A stretch of 64,000 bases of DNA from Progne subis subis. Taxonomy: Eukaryota > Chordata > Aves > Passeriformes > Hirundinidae. Positions 11,401 through 23,400 of the stretch are shown in pieces. The number at the start of each line of letters is the position of its first letter. Within the stretch, counting starts at the first letter, position 1. A program made the position numbers and the translations under genes. Below the pieces are notes generated by a model. The model did not search any database and was not told where the DNA came from. It worked only from the letters and a program-made list of their open reading frames with translations. The stretch is taken from NCBI GenBank assembly GCA_022316685.1, contig JAKJHU010000033.1, positions 6,233,321 through 6,297,320 of the forward strand, written 5' to 3'.

Positions 11401-14400
11401 TTAAGATCTTTTACAGCTCCTGATAGCTTAAAGGTAGAATTTGATTGACAACCTTCAGTTCAACTCAGAGGCAGATAGTTGGACAAAAAAGAAAACAACC
11501 AGGATAAAAGGACATAGCTGTAGAGTCTGATCCAAAACTCACAGTAGGCAGTGCCACTCTCTGCACTGGCTGTAGTGGGTTTGCATTTAGGTTCCATGAG
11601 TGCCTTTCTGTGTTTTGAAACATGCAGTGAACAGCTGGGAATTTACAGTGGAAATGTAAAGCAGTTACCACCTGACACCTCCTTTGAAAGAACTTTAAAG
11701 TCCTATAGATTTACTTCAGCTAAGTTAAGTCATCACAGCTAAATGTGTAAATTGTTGATTTAAAAACATGTAAAGCAATCAAATTAGCTCTTAAGCTGAG
11801 GTTCACAGTGGAAACAGCTGTGATGGATGAAGTACTTTCAGCCTTTTTGACAGAAGAGGTTCTGCTCAGGTTACTTGATGACTTTGCTGTGAAGTCCTGC
11901 AGCCACTAACAGGGATATCCAGCCAAACCTTGTTCCCAGATGCTCACAGGGGCTTAGAGCTGCTCCTTAGGGGCAGGGGAGGGGACAATGTGCAGTGGGG
12001 GCAGCTTGGTGAGCCAGATCCATCCCTGGCCTTACACGGGTGCGGGCTGTGGGCACTTGGTTCAGTGAGGCAAAGGTACATCTTTACAGAGCTCAGCAGC
12101 TCTTCCACTGCAGCTGTTCTGTGGAGGAGCTGTGAGGTACCTGACACCCCTGCCAGGTATGGAATCTGCAGCATTCATTTGGAGCCTTTCCTGCCTCTGC
12201 CTTTCTGTTTTCTGTTTGTACTTCAATAAATTAGGCATGCAATAATTTGTGAGGCTTAAGGAAGTTGAAGGCTTTATCACAGGCCTGTTGGGTTTCTTGA
12301 CCACGCTGACAACAGCGTCTCATAATGAATTGAGATAAATTCATGACTAAACAGGTCTGAGTATCTTTTTTGCTTTCCACACCATGTGCTTGGAATTTAT
12401 TTAATTTCTTTCTCACTATTTTGGATGCTAAAGTGTTTGTTGAAATATGATGTTTTTCTTTTGTTCCTTTTGTTGTTATAAAGATTCGGAGGAGCTGTCT
12501 GACCCACTCTGGCCAGGATTTACTGTTTGCTTCTAGGAATGCATCTTGTAAAGAAGCAGTTCAGTCTATCATTGCTGGCAGCAGAGCTATGTGGGGTGGC
12601 CAAAATGTATGGTTCTGCAGTAAACTCCATATGGTGACTCCTGTCAGGAATTGGACTGGCTCTGACTTTTTTGCAAACAATGTGTGAAACTTTCCTGACT
12701 CAGTGTGGCAGCTCTGAGCGTTATCCCTCAGTGTGCAACTCACACGTGTTCTGCAAGGAGTGTTACTCTTGACATGTGAACTGAGTTCTTCATTGGTTTC
12801 ACCTCCTTAGGAATTAGCTCAAGACAAAGAGAAATGTGCAGCCAAGGGCAATACCTGCTTAGTGTTCCAGATTTCTCATTGAATTCTTAATATTTGTCCA
12901 GAAATAAAAATATGTACAAGCTGGCTTAGCTTTTGTTTGTTTGCATTTTTTTCTTTCAAATGTTCCAAATGAGAGGGAGAAGCTGAATGCTCTTGGATCT
13001 GGAGTTTAAATACTGAACATTTAATAAATATTCCATAGGAGAATCACTTTTTTTTCTTGTTCTGAGACTTGCACTTGGTCTTGTTTGGACTTTTTGCACT
13101 TCAGGATTTTTAAGGATTGTTTTTTTACTGTGTTGGCAAAATAGAGTAGAATGAGAAAATATTTCATGCTTCACTAGTAAAATTAACATGATGGGAGTAG
13201 ACCAATATTTATTATGGTAAATTGTTTCTGAACAATTCAGTCTTAGGTATGACTTGTCTGTCTCAAACACAGTGTCTAAGTGTATTTTTCTTGAAGGGGG
13301 AAATGGTTTAGAAAATGGTAGCACAGTTTCCAAAGGAGTAGTCCTGTTTAAAACTTCTCATCTACCAGAATGTGCTGTTACACAGAAGCAGTGAGGGAAA
13401 TCAGAGAACAAAAAAATGAAGAACAGTAAGCAATGAAATTCTTCACCAATCTAATTCTTTACATTGAGTGGAGACATCTCCCAACAGATACAGCCTTTAT
13501 GGGTAACTGAAACCTTCAGACCTCAGTTCTTTGCTTAATTTGCTGGTTTTTCAGTGACATAGAAACTGTGGGTGCTGTATGAACCATACAGTTCAGCCTA
13601 AAAGAATTTTAGTCATACTAGTGTGAGTGAAGAACTTGGCCATCCATGAAACTGTCCTTGGAACCACTGCCTCTCCATGAGTGGAAAGCTTGGGGTGTAT
13701 TGGTGTTATCTGAGGATGCAACTTCTTGTCATCGTCCATGTTCAAAATATCTCCCCAAGTGCTTAGTTTGAAGGAAATTACCTGAGTACTTTGCACTGGT
13801 GGCACAAGCTTGGGTAATAACTAGTTAAAATAGAAAATTTAATCTCAAAAGTTGTGGCTTCTCCAGAATGAAGCTATCAAAAAAACCCCCAAACCTCTGG
13901 GTAGAGTAAAACCCAGACTCCAAGTGTTCTCAAAGCCTAGAAAAGGAAATAGAGATTATGGGCAGAATGAAGATGCATCTGTGACCTGATGTGTGACAAC
14001 TTTCAGTTCATATAATAGTTAAAATTTGTGTTCTTATGAATCCTGGTAGAAAATGAGTGCTAGATCAGTGATTATGTTTTAAATCTTGCCAGTCACACTT
14101 GTATGGTGTGAGAGAGGGCTTGTCTGAGAAGGAATTGGTTCAAATCACCTCGCAGAACTTCTGAGACATGTAAATTACTTTTTGCAGTGTGATTCTGGGA
14201 CTAGAGTTTGTGTATTGCAAAATTGTTTCTCTGGAGGGGTGGCGTCAGCTCCTGCAAAACAAAGTATCCATAAACAGGGTTATTTCTTTAACTCCTGTGA
14301 TTATTTTACTGTCCGAAAAATTGAGTTTTTAGTTACATCCCTTAACTTCTCAAACTTTACGCTTTCTCCATTAATTCATTTTTTTTAATTAAGTCCTTTG

Positions 14401-17400
14401 CTTCCATCTTTTGGCAGTGTGTTCAATGAATTAATGCATTAGAAAGCACATCCAGTGGTTCTATAAGCAGCAAAACTAATGAAGCCCTTACTTGTGACTT
14501 TGTTTGTTTACAGCTCATTAGACACCAAAGCCCCAAGTGGACTTTTTGGTATCCAGTAATTCAGTGGGGCTCCCTCTGGACCCTTCTTGGTAGAAGCTGC
14601 AATAGATTTATTTCCTTTATCTGTCTGTTTTCAGGAGGCTTATAAGAACTTGGCATCTCTGAGACCTCTATTCTTCTGCCAACATTTGTGTGTTTGCACA
14701 TTGACATGCACACCATGATGGTGTAAGTGCTTTTTCTTTGGAAATTCTGAATTTTTATTTTAAATAGCCTCACTGTGCTGGTTTGTTTCTTTTTCTTTTC
14801 AGTGTATTTCAGTGTGTGTGCTCCAGTTCATTTTTGAGTTACAAGTGCAAGAAAATTGAATTGACTTTCCTTTCAAAGGATCCTCTTAGTGATGTGCACA
14901 CTTACTTTAAGTCTTGAAATTTTCTCTAGGGTATCACCAGCTGAGCTCTGTGCTTCCTTGTGTTTTCTTTTGGAGTCCACTTATTCATACAGTGCATAGG
15001 GATGTGTTTGGTTTCTTTTTCAGTTTCTGGTATTTTTAACAGTCTTAGGAAGGGCTGGATTTTTGGGTAGTGGTAATAATTATATTAGACTAATTGTTAT
15101 GGTACAGAAAACTAGGTGTTTGGATACACAAGCCCTCTCTCAGATCTAAAATAGAAGCCATGGATTTTATAACTAAGCATATTTCAGATTTGTCTAGAGC
15201 TTAGTGGAATAGGTATCTTTTAGATCACTTGTGAAATAAAAAGTAGGTAATGCTTGTGAGTGTGGTATACAAACAATTCTGTGTGGGCAAGCAGTTATAC
15301 AGGTACTACCCCAAGAGTGCTCCACAAAGATAGGCTGTATTTTGTTACCTGCTTTAATAAAATGCATTAGGAAAACAGTTTTATGTCCTGAGTGGGGCAG
15401 CAAGGATTTATTCACAATGGATCAGCCAAGCTCCCAGGCACAAGGCAGGAAGATTGTTACTGCTTGCTTGATGCTTCAGATCTTCTTGCTTGTGTTCATC
15501 TGCTTTGCTTTCAAATTGCAGTATTAGCATATCCAACTGTATTTGTCTTGGAGGAATCCAAGTAAAAGTGGTTTGTGTGCTCTTTAGCCTTTTCCCTCAG
15601 AAATTTTTCATCTGCAGCGCCTTGTCATTTTTCACTCTGTGGTTTATGCCACAGGTTTACCTTCTCGCACCTCTTTGTTCATGGTATCCCATCCAGAATA
15701 ACCAAGGGTCTGACAGAATTTCTTTTTGTAGTGAGATGGGAGAGGTAACAAACAAAGTGCAGAATGTGACATGCCCATTTAAAGAAAATGGATTGTAGCT
15801 ACTCAAAATGTCACTGCTTTGGCTTTGTTCAAGCCTAAAGAAGTTGTTTCCTTACAAGGAAGGTAGAAGAGGGAGGAAGGAGATGATGAGGTTATCTCCT
15901 AGGGGAAGGAGAGAGCCTGGTAGGTGATATGTTGTGGAACATGGAGGGGTTAATGTGAGATAACATCATAGCGTGCCTGAAATCCAATATCTCTATTGGG
16001 TCCATGGGGGTTTTTTTAACCCAGTGGAGTTATGAATTTTAGTTCCCAGGCTTGTTTTGAAAGATGTTTTATGGGTTTTCCTTGAGGAACAGGACTGGCA
16101 GATTGGAGATGAAGTGATTGTTTTATGAGAAGTGTTAACCCATGGCCAGATGGATGCATTTCAACCCTTGTAGACTGGCTAGGTGAAATCTTCATGACAA
16201 GTACTGTTTGCTAATTGCAGCCATTTAGTTACCATTCTGAGGAGGTATATTACATTCCTGAAACATAGGTATAGGACAGAGAGGCCTTGACATTTCTGTT
16301 CTGTGGTATTTGTTATGTTACTGTGCAAACATTCAAGGAATACTTCCTCAGATGTTTGCACAACACAGTGCAAAGATGTCTATTAATAAAACTTATCCTA
16401 CTTAATGTCTGTAGCCTTTAACAGCTACATCTAGGAATTGCTATAATAGTTTGGTGAGAGTTTTTTTAACCACTGCTGGCCCCTGAGAAGGTTTTTGCAC
16501 AACTAGAATTTTGTATTGTAACTCCCTGAGCTCTTTAGAGCAGAGGAGATTGGTTCAGAAACCCATTGTTGTGTATGCAAACTTGGTTTCTGTCCTGTGT
16601 GTTATTTTACCTTACTGACAATGAATTTCTTGTTCCCCAAATGCCTCCATATATTAACTGGAGGTCACTGTCAGTCTGTGAAATCACATTGAAGACAATG
16701 TGATTATCTTCCTTATTTTGTCAAAAGGAAAATGCTTACATAAAAGGAGGGCTGGGAAAATACATGAATGAAGTTGGTTTTGATGTGTTTTGAGAATGTG
16801 TTAGCAAAACTTGAAGTGGTGTCTGTACGAAACAAGTTGCACTGAGGGAGTGCTAAGCCTGCACATTGGGGGATGCAGGAATTGGGAAGGGCTAAAATGT
16901 TAGAGGGATAAAACAGCCTAACACACAGTCAACATCTTTAATTACCCGTTACTGCAGAATGTATGGTACATTTTTTGACCTGCTTTTTTTGGTACCAAAT
17001 CATAGGACAAGAGGCTGATTTTAATAACTTGTCTTTTCTGCCCTGCCCAATATCCCTAAAACAAAATTGTAGAAGAAGAAGCTGTTGAATAGCATAGATA
17101 CATCCTGTACTGCAGTGATACTATTAGTAAGCTGGCTTAAGATGCTGTGTAGTGCTCAAGTCTCTTTTATGCTCACCCCAGAGGCCTAATCTATTAATAG
17201 CTCAGCTTCATGCTCTATTAATATTCACACTCTTTTTTTAAACTGTTGAAAATCTTGAGGAGACTGCACCTATTGTGCTGCTTTTTCGTCCCCAAATGCC
17301 GAATATTTTAAGAGCATATTCTGGTGTGGTTTTTCTGTTCTTCCATTCATGAGGTCAGTGGTGCTTTCTTCAGTCTTGACCTTTCTATAATTGTGCCTGT

Positions 17401-20400
17401 GGCTGTGCTTCATGTGCAGTTCTTGCTTGGACTCATTAAGAGAATCAAGAGTGCAACATGGCAAGGCTTTTTTCTCATTCTTCATAGAAATAACAGAAAA
17501 TAAAAAGGATGGTAACCAATTTAGATTAGCCATTCTACACTGTTTTCCCTAGTGTTCATTTCTAGTAATTTGGAGATGCTCTTAGCACTGCCTTTTAGAA
17601 TTTGCTGCGTCTTGGCTTTAGCCATGTGTTTGAATTCAGCCAAAGGCTTTCATGCATCAGTTTTATCTGTGATTTTGTATGTAGCTATAAAGTCTTACCC
17701 TTCTGGAAGGACTGTCTTCTATTTCTGGACAGAGAATTATGTATTTCCTTAAAACTCTGTTGCCCAGATAGAACTTGGAGGTCATCTTTCTTTGTTTTTT
17801 CTGTGATGTGGGTACTAGAGGACAGAATGATGGAACAGGTATTAAAGCTGAGGATGACATTTAAGAGCCAGCCTGATACATTTTGGTGAGTGAGAGAGGT
17901 TTCCACACAGAGCAGTTGCCAGAAAGGTTTGCATAAAGAAACTGTGGGTTTCAAACAGCCCCTTTGCACATCAACCTGCATCCCCTCTTGGATGTTGTGA
18001 GCTGCACTGTGTTTGTAGGTGATGTGTGGCTTGGTGCTGTTGCAGGTGATTCAGTGTTCCTGTTTCTGTTGGTGTTGTTCTCCCACCTGCCCCCTTTCCT
18101 GCGCTCCCTCTGACTCCAGAATTTAATTTGGTACAGTTTTTAGCTAACACCTTAAAGCTTCTCTGAGCTACAGGCAAAGTATCGTCTGTTGAGCTCCTGT
18201 AAAAGGGGGTTCTAGTCCTTCCTTCACATGAAAAATCTAGTCATCCCATAATGTTTGAACTCTTTAAAATAAGCTGACATAAGAGATCAGAAAATCCTGT
18301 TAGTCCACAAAGTAAAGATCAGATAGTTCTTCAGCAGTGACAGTACAATTACAGTATCTAGCAGTAAATGCAATTTCGTGCAGGCTTAGCACAAAGTCAG
18401 CTTTTTCTTTTAGGAGAAAAAAAATGAATGGCAGAGAAGTTGTAAATGTTTATGTATATCAAAAGGTCATGTCTGGTGTTTGATAATTTTGAATTTGCTG
18501 TATTGTAATACATGAAACTCCTCCCTTATCCTGTAGTCTTTATTTTGCCCTCTGTGCAACCTGCTTTTAAGAGATTAGGACTCTGTGCTTTTAATATATT
18601 GGAATCTGCTTAGTGAGAGTGCTTTGTTTTGGAAAATAATTGAAACTATGGCAACCTTTGGGGTTTTTTCCAGCTTATTTGTCTACCTCATGCACTCCTC
18701 CATTTTGGTGGATGATTAGCATACTGGAAACTGCTAATGTTATCCAAACAGCAAAATAAGTTCTGTAAATATTAAATCCAGAACTGGTTATTTGTGCTTT
18801 AGAAATCGTTGAACACATTCTGAATATCATTACAAAACTGAGAGTTTAGGGCCTCTTCACTATCTCAGTGGCCTAAGTGTACGAAATCTATAAGTGCAGA
18901 GCAAATGGTTTTGGCACGAGAGCACTCACTCTGATCATGCTTGCCGGCTGTGTGCTCCCCCTGATTTCCATCAGGTTCTCTAGAGCACTTGTTCAGTTTG
19001 TTTGTGTTCAAACTTGTTAGCCACTCACAGACATCAGTTTACATAAACTGAATTTCTGTTTCTCTTGAATATGACTTCTTTCCCAGCTTTCAGTCTCTTG
19101 CACAGAGGATTGTGGCCTTCATTTGTTTATTTTCCTTTTACACTTTTGTGTTCAGTTGCTTGCTGTGATTGGAAAATGGGTCATCCTTGCATGAACTCTT
19201 ATGAACTGCCTCTTCCAGAAAGCTTGCTTGCCTGGGAAATTCTTGTAGTGGGAGCCATCTTAAAGTCTTCCTGACAGCTACTGATGACCTTGTTTCGTAA
19301 TTACTTGTGTTTCTGTCTAGCTCTTCTAAAGTGTTGCTTCTCCATGTATGAGAAAGCTTTTAAAACATGTTATAATTTAAGATTTCGAGTCTCTGGCTTC
19401 TTTCCAAATAAAACCTTGATGTCTCAACAGTTATAACTGAGAAGCTCTGCTGTATGGTCTGTCTGGCATTTGCACTGATAAGTGGGGCAGACGTGCCTGG
19501 CAGTCAGCCCAGGGGCTTCACCCTCCCAGAGTCCCCCTGGGTGGGCTTGTGCAGCTGAAAGCTCTGCTGGCTGTGCAGCCCTGGAATGGGAGGGGATTCT
19601 TCCCCCTTCTCCTCCTCTTCCCCCTTCTCCTCCTCTTCCCCCTTCTCCTCCTCTTCCCCCTTCTCCTCCTCTTCCCCCTTCTCCTCCTCTTCCCCCTTCT
19701 CCTCCTCTTCCCCCTTCTCCTCCTCTTCCCCCTTCTCCTCCTCTTCCCCCTTCTCCTCCTCTTCCCCCTTCTCCTCCTCTTCCCCCTTCTCCTCCTCTTC
19801 CCCCTTCTCCTCCTCTTCCCCCTTCTCCTCCTCTTCCCCCTTCTCCTCCTCTTCCCCCTTCTCCTCCTCTTCCCCCTTCTCCTCCTCTTCCCCCTTCTCC
19901 TCCTCTTCCCCCTTCTCCTCCTCTTCCCCCTTCTCCTCCTCTTCCCCCTTCTCCTCCTCTTCCCCTTCTCCTCCTCTTCCCCCTTCTCCTCCTCTTCCCC
20001 CTTCTCCTCCTCTTCCCCCTTCTCCTCCTCTTCCCCCTTCTCCTCCTCTTCCCCCTTCTCCTCCTCTTCCCCCTTCTCCTCCTCTTCCCCCTTCTCCTCC
20101 TCTTCCCCCTTCTCCTCCTCTTCCCCCTTCTCCTCCTCTTCCCCCTTCTCCTCCTCTTCCCCCTTCTCCTCCTCTTCCCCCTTCTCCTCCTCTTCCCCCT
20201 TCTCCTCCTCTTCCCCCTTCTCCTCCTCTTCCCCCTTCTCCTCCTCTTCCCCCTTCTCCTCCTCTTCCCCCTTCTCCTCCTCTTCCCCCTTCTCCTCCTC
20301 TTCCCCCTTCTCCTCCTCTTCCCCCTTCTCCTCCTCTTCCCCCTTCTCCTCCTCTTCCCCCTTCTCCTCCTCTTCCCCCTTCTCCTCCTCTTCCCCCTTC

Positions 20401-23400
20401 TCCTCCTCTTCCCCCTTCTCCTCCTCTTCCCCCTTCTCCTCCTCTTCCCCTTCTCCTCCCTTCTCCTCCTCTTCCCCCTTCTCCTCCTCTTCCCCCTTCT
20501 CCTCCTCTTCCCCCTTCTCCTCCTCTTCCCCCTTCTCCTCCTCTTCCCCCTTCTCCTCCTCTTCCCCCTTCTCCTCCTCTTCCCCCTTCTCCTCCTCTTC
20601 CCCCTTCTCCTCCTCTTCCCCCTTCTCCTCCTCTTCCCCCTTCTCCTCCTCTTCCCCCTTCTCCTCCTCTTCCCCCTTCTCCTCCTCTTCCCCCTTCTCC
20701 TCCTCTTCCCCCTTCTCCTCCTCTTCCCCCTTCTCCTCCTCTTCCCCCTTCTCCTCCTCTTCCCCCTTCTCCTCCTCTTCCCCCTTCTCCTCCTCTTCCC
20801 CCTTCTCCTCCTCTTCCCCTTCTCCTCCTCTTCCCCCTTCTCCTCCTCTTCCCCCTTCTCCTCCTCTTCCCCCTTCTCCTCCTCTTCCCCCTTCTCCTCC
20901 TCTTCCCCCTTTCCCAGTTAAATGTGTATGCTGATAAAGTCTTGCCTTTATTCTCTCTCTTTTTATGAATATTCTTTCTCTTTCTGTGTCAGTCTGAGGA
21001 CTTCTCTGAAACTGGGTATGAAAATAAAAAAGCCAAATTATAGCTACTCTTACTAAAAATATAATGGTAAACATATGGTTTATTATTTGTGAGAATGTTG
21101 ATTGTGCCCTGTGGTTGTGACAGCTAAAACAAAATTGCTCTTCCCAAGACCTGTGAGATTTATTAGAGGTCTGTAATTTGTTTCTTATAGATTCCTGTAA
21201 TCCTAATTTTTAGCCACTGCTGTCTTTTTATGGTGTGTTTCTTTCTGGGTATGGTGCACATGCATGACCACCCAAGCATTTCACTGTGTGCCTGCTCATG
21301 TTGGGGTTGAATCCAGCACATCCCCAGTATGTGTGACAGGGTTTGTGCCTTATCATTGACAGAGTGCAGTGGATTGTCACTGTAAAGTATCATCTTCAGG
21401 CTTCTTCTTGCTGCTGTGAGCAATGGAGCTGCTTATACTCAAGGGCTTCTGGTCACTTCACTGCCTTTTGTTTTGCTTGCCATAATGGTTTTCTTCAAGA
21501 AGATGGTGTTCTGAGCAGCTGAGACACACAGCCATTCCCTAATGCAGGATAGTTTTGGAAAGGTCTGTTTGTCCTCAGGGTACTGCTGTACAGTTGTGAG
21601 GCTCTGCTTTGGGACCAGCTCACCATTCTACCATTCTGTGTTGGAATTAATTCACGATGCTGCAGCACTCACAAGTCGTGACTGGGAACGCTGGATCTCA
21701 GCTTTTAATGTGCTGCACTTGCATGTTGTGCAGTCCCATAGGAAAGCTGATGTGCTGCTTTTAATCTTTAAATGATTTGGGTCCTGGTCTCTTGAGATGA
21801 GTAGAGGACAAGGATGTAGGTAAGGGCTGTTGCCTGGCAGGGTGTTCTCTGAGGAGCTGAAATACAGGGAGGGTTCCTGTCACAGTCTGTGCTTGTCAGG
21901 CTTTGCCACTGCCTGCAACACCTACCACCTTGCCTTTTTTGTTTTGGGTTGAGTGGGTTGAAGGCAGAGTGTTGAGAGCAGTTGCTGTCTGAGTTCCTGC
22001 AGTGATTTGTAATTTGAGAATACAGGGAGAATGCCCCTAGATGTATTTCATAAAACTGGAAAAAATAAATGATTGCCAACACAGGTGAGAAAAGGTCACT
22101 GAACACTTATTAAATTACTCAGAATCCATTGGTTGCTTCTGAGGGCGGTGTGAGTGAGAGTCTAAAGAGTGTTAATGCTGAATTTTGACAAAAATAATTC
22201 TGGACTCTCATATTATCTTCTACAACCTCGAGGTTCTGCACTCTACAAAAGGGTAAGAAGTAAACCTTATCCAGTGGCAAGTAAGAATTATGGTATATAA
22301 TTGTAGATAGCCATGGGCACTCCAGAGACTGATCATAAACCAACTGTAATTCTTAATTTCCTGACCTGTTACAGCCTTCTTTGTGGATTATTGCATTGCT
22401 GGCTTGAGTATTTTGTGACTCTTTAAAGGCCCCTGTTAGGAATGGGGATTTGTGACTAAGTTTAAGGATGTTCTTTTTACGAACTGCAAACCCTTTTGCT
22501 CTTTTTGCAGAAATTAAAGGTGAAGTGTTGAGATTTGGATTGTATTGTTCATGCAGTTTGTGTTTACATATTAACAGATGAGACATTATGTCTCTGTTGC
22601 TGGTAGGTCAAATACAACATGTTACTGTAACACATAGCCTAAAGCAAGATAACCAAAACCAGAATTAAAGGAAAGGAAGTAATTCAAACTGAAGTAGTAT
22701 GTGTATTTTGATTTGGAATCATCAGCAGACAGTGTGAGTTTTGAAGTATTAAGAATTTTACTGAACTGCTAAGATCATTCATCATGCTTAAGATAATGAT
22801 GATCTGCTCACGTGTTTTTATTAACCTCTAGGATAGGTGCTGAATAGTGTCTTTCTGGCAATGCTATTAAATGTTCAGAACCAGATCATTAAATGTCTCA
22901 GAAGGCAGTCAGTTTTATGGTTCTAACAGCTAATATAGTAGTAAAAGATAATACACCTTAAAGTTTATTTAAATATTTGTTGTGGAGCAGCATTTATTCA
23001 TTCTTTCTTACTTTCTTTTGTCGTGCATTCCAGAAGTGTTTAAACTTGAAGAATTTAATTGTAAAATACCTAATTTTGAATAGTTATCAGACATGTGCAA
23101 TATTTAGGATAAACATAGCCCTAATGTGGTGTTGAACCTGTCAGGCAACTAAAACACCTCACAGCTGTTTGCTCATTCCTTGGAGTGGGATGGGGACAGA
23201 ATCGGAAAAAAAGGACAGAACAGAAAAAAAGGATAGAATCAGAAAAAAGGTAAAATTCGTGGGTTGTGATAAAGGCAGTTTAATAAGTGTAAAGGAAACA
23301 TCTGTGTTACCAACACTGTTTTCAGCATAAATCCAAAGCATAGTCTCATACCAGCTACTATGAAGAAAATTCTCAATATTCCCAGCCCAGCAGATGAAGT

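Noticed and set aside
19597..20915. CRISPR-like array
   Set aside because: The repeats are directly adjacent with no unique spacers, and the DNA is vertebrate. It is a minisatellite.
19482..21074. Overlapping ORFs of 460-518 codons on both strands, rich in PPLPPS, LLLLFP, SSSSPF, EEEEKG or RRRRGK
   Set aside because: They come entirely from the stop-free 18-bp tandem repeat whose length is a multiple of three; several frames on both strands are open at once, and the array lies inside an intron.
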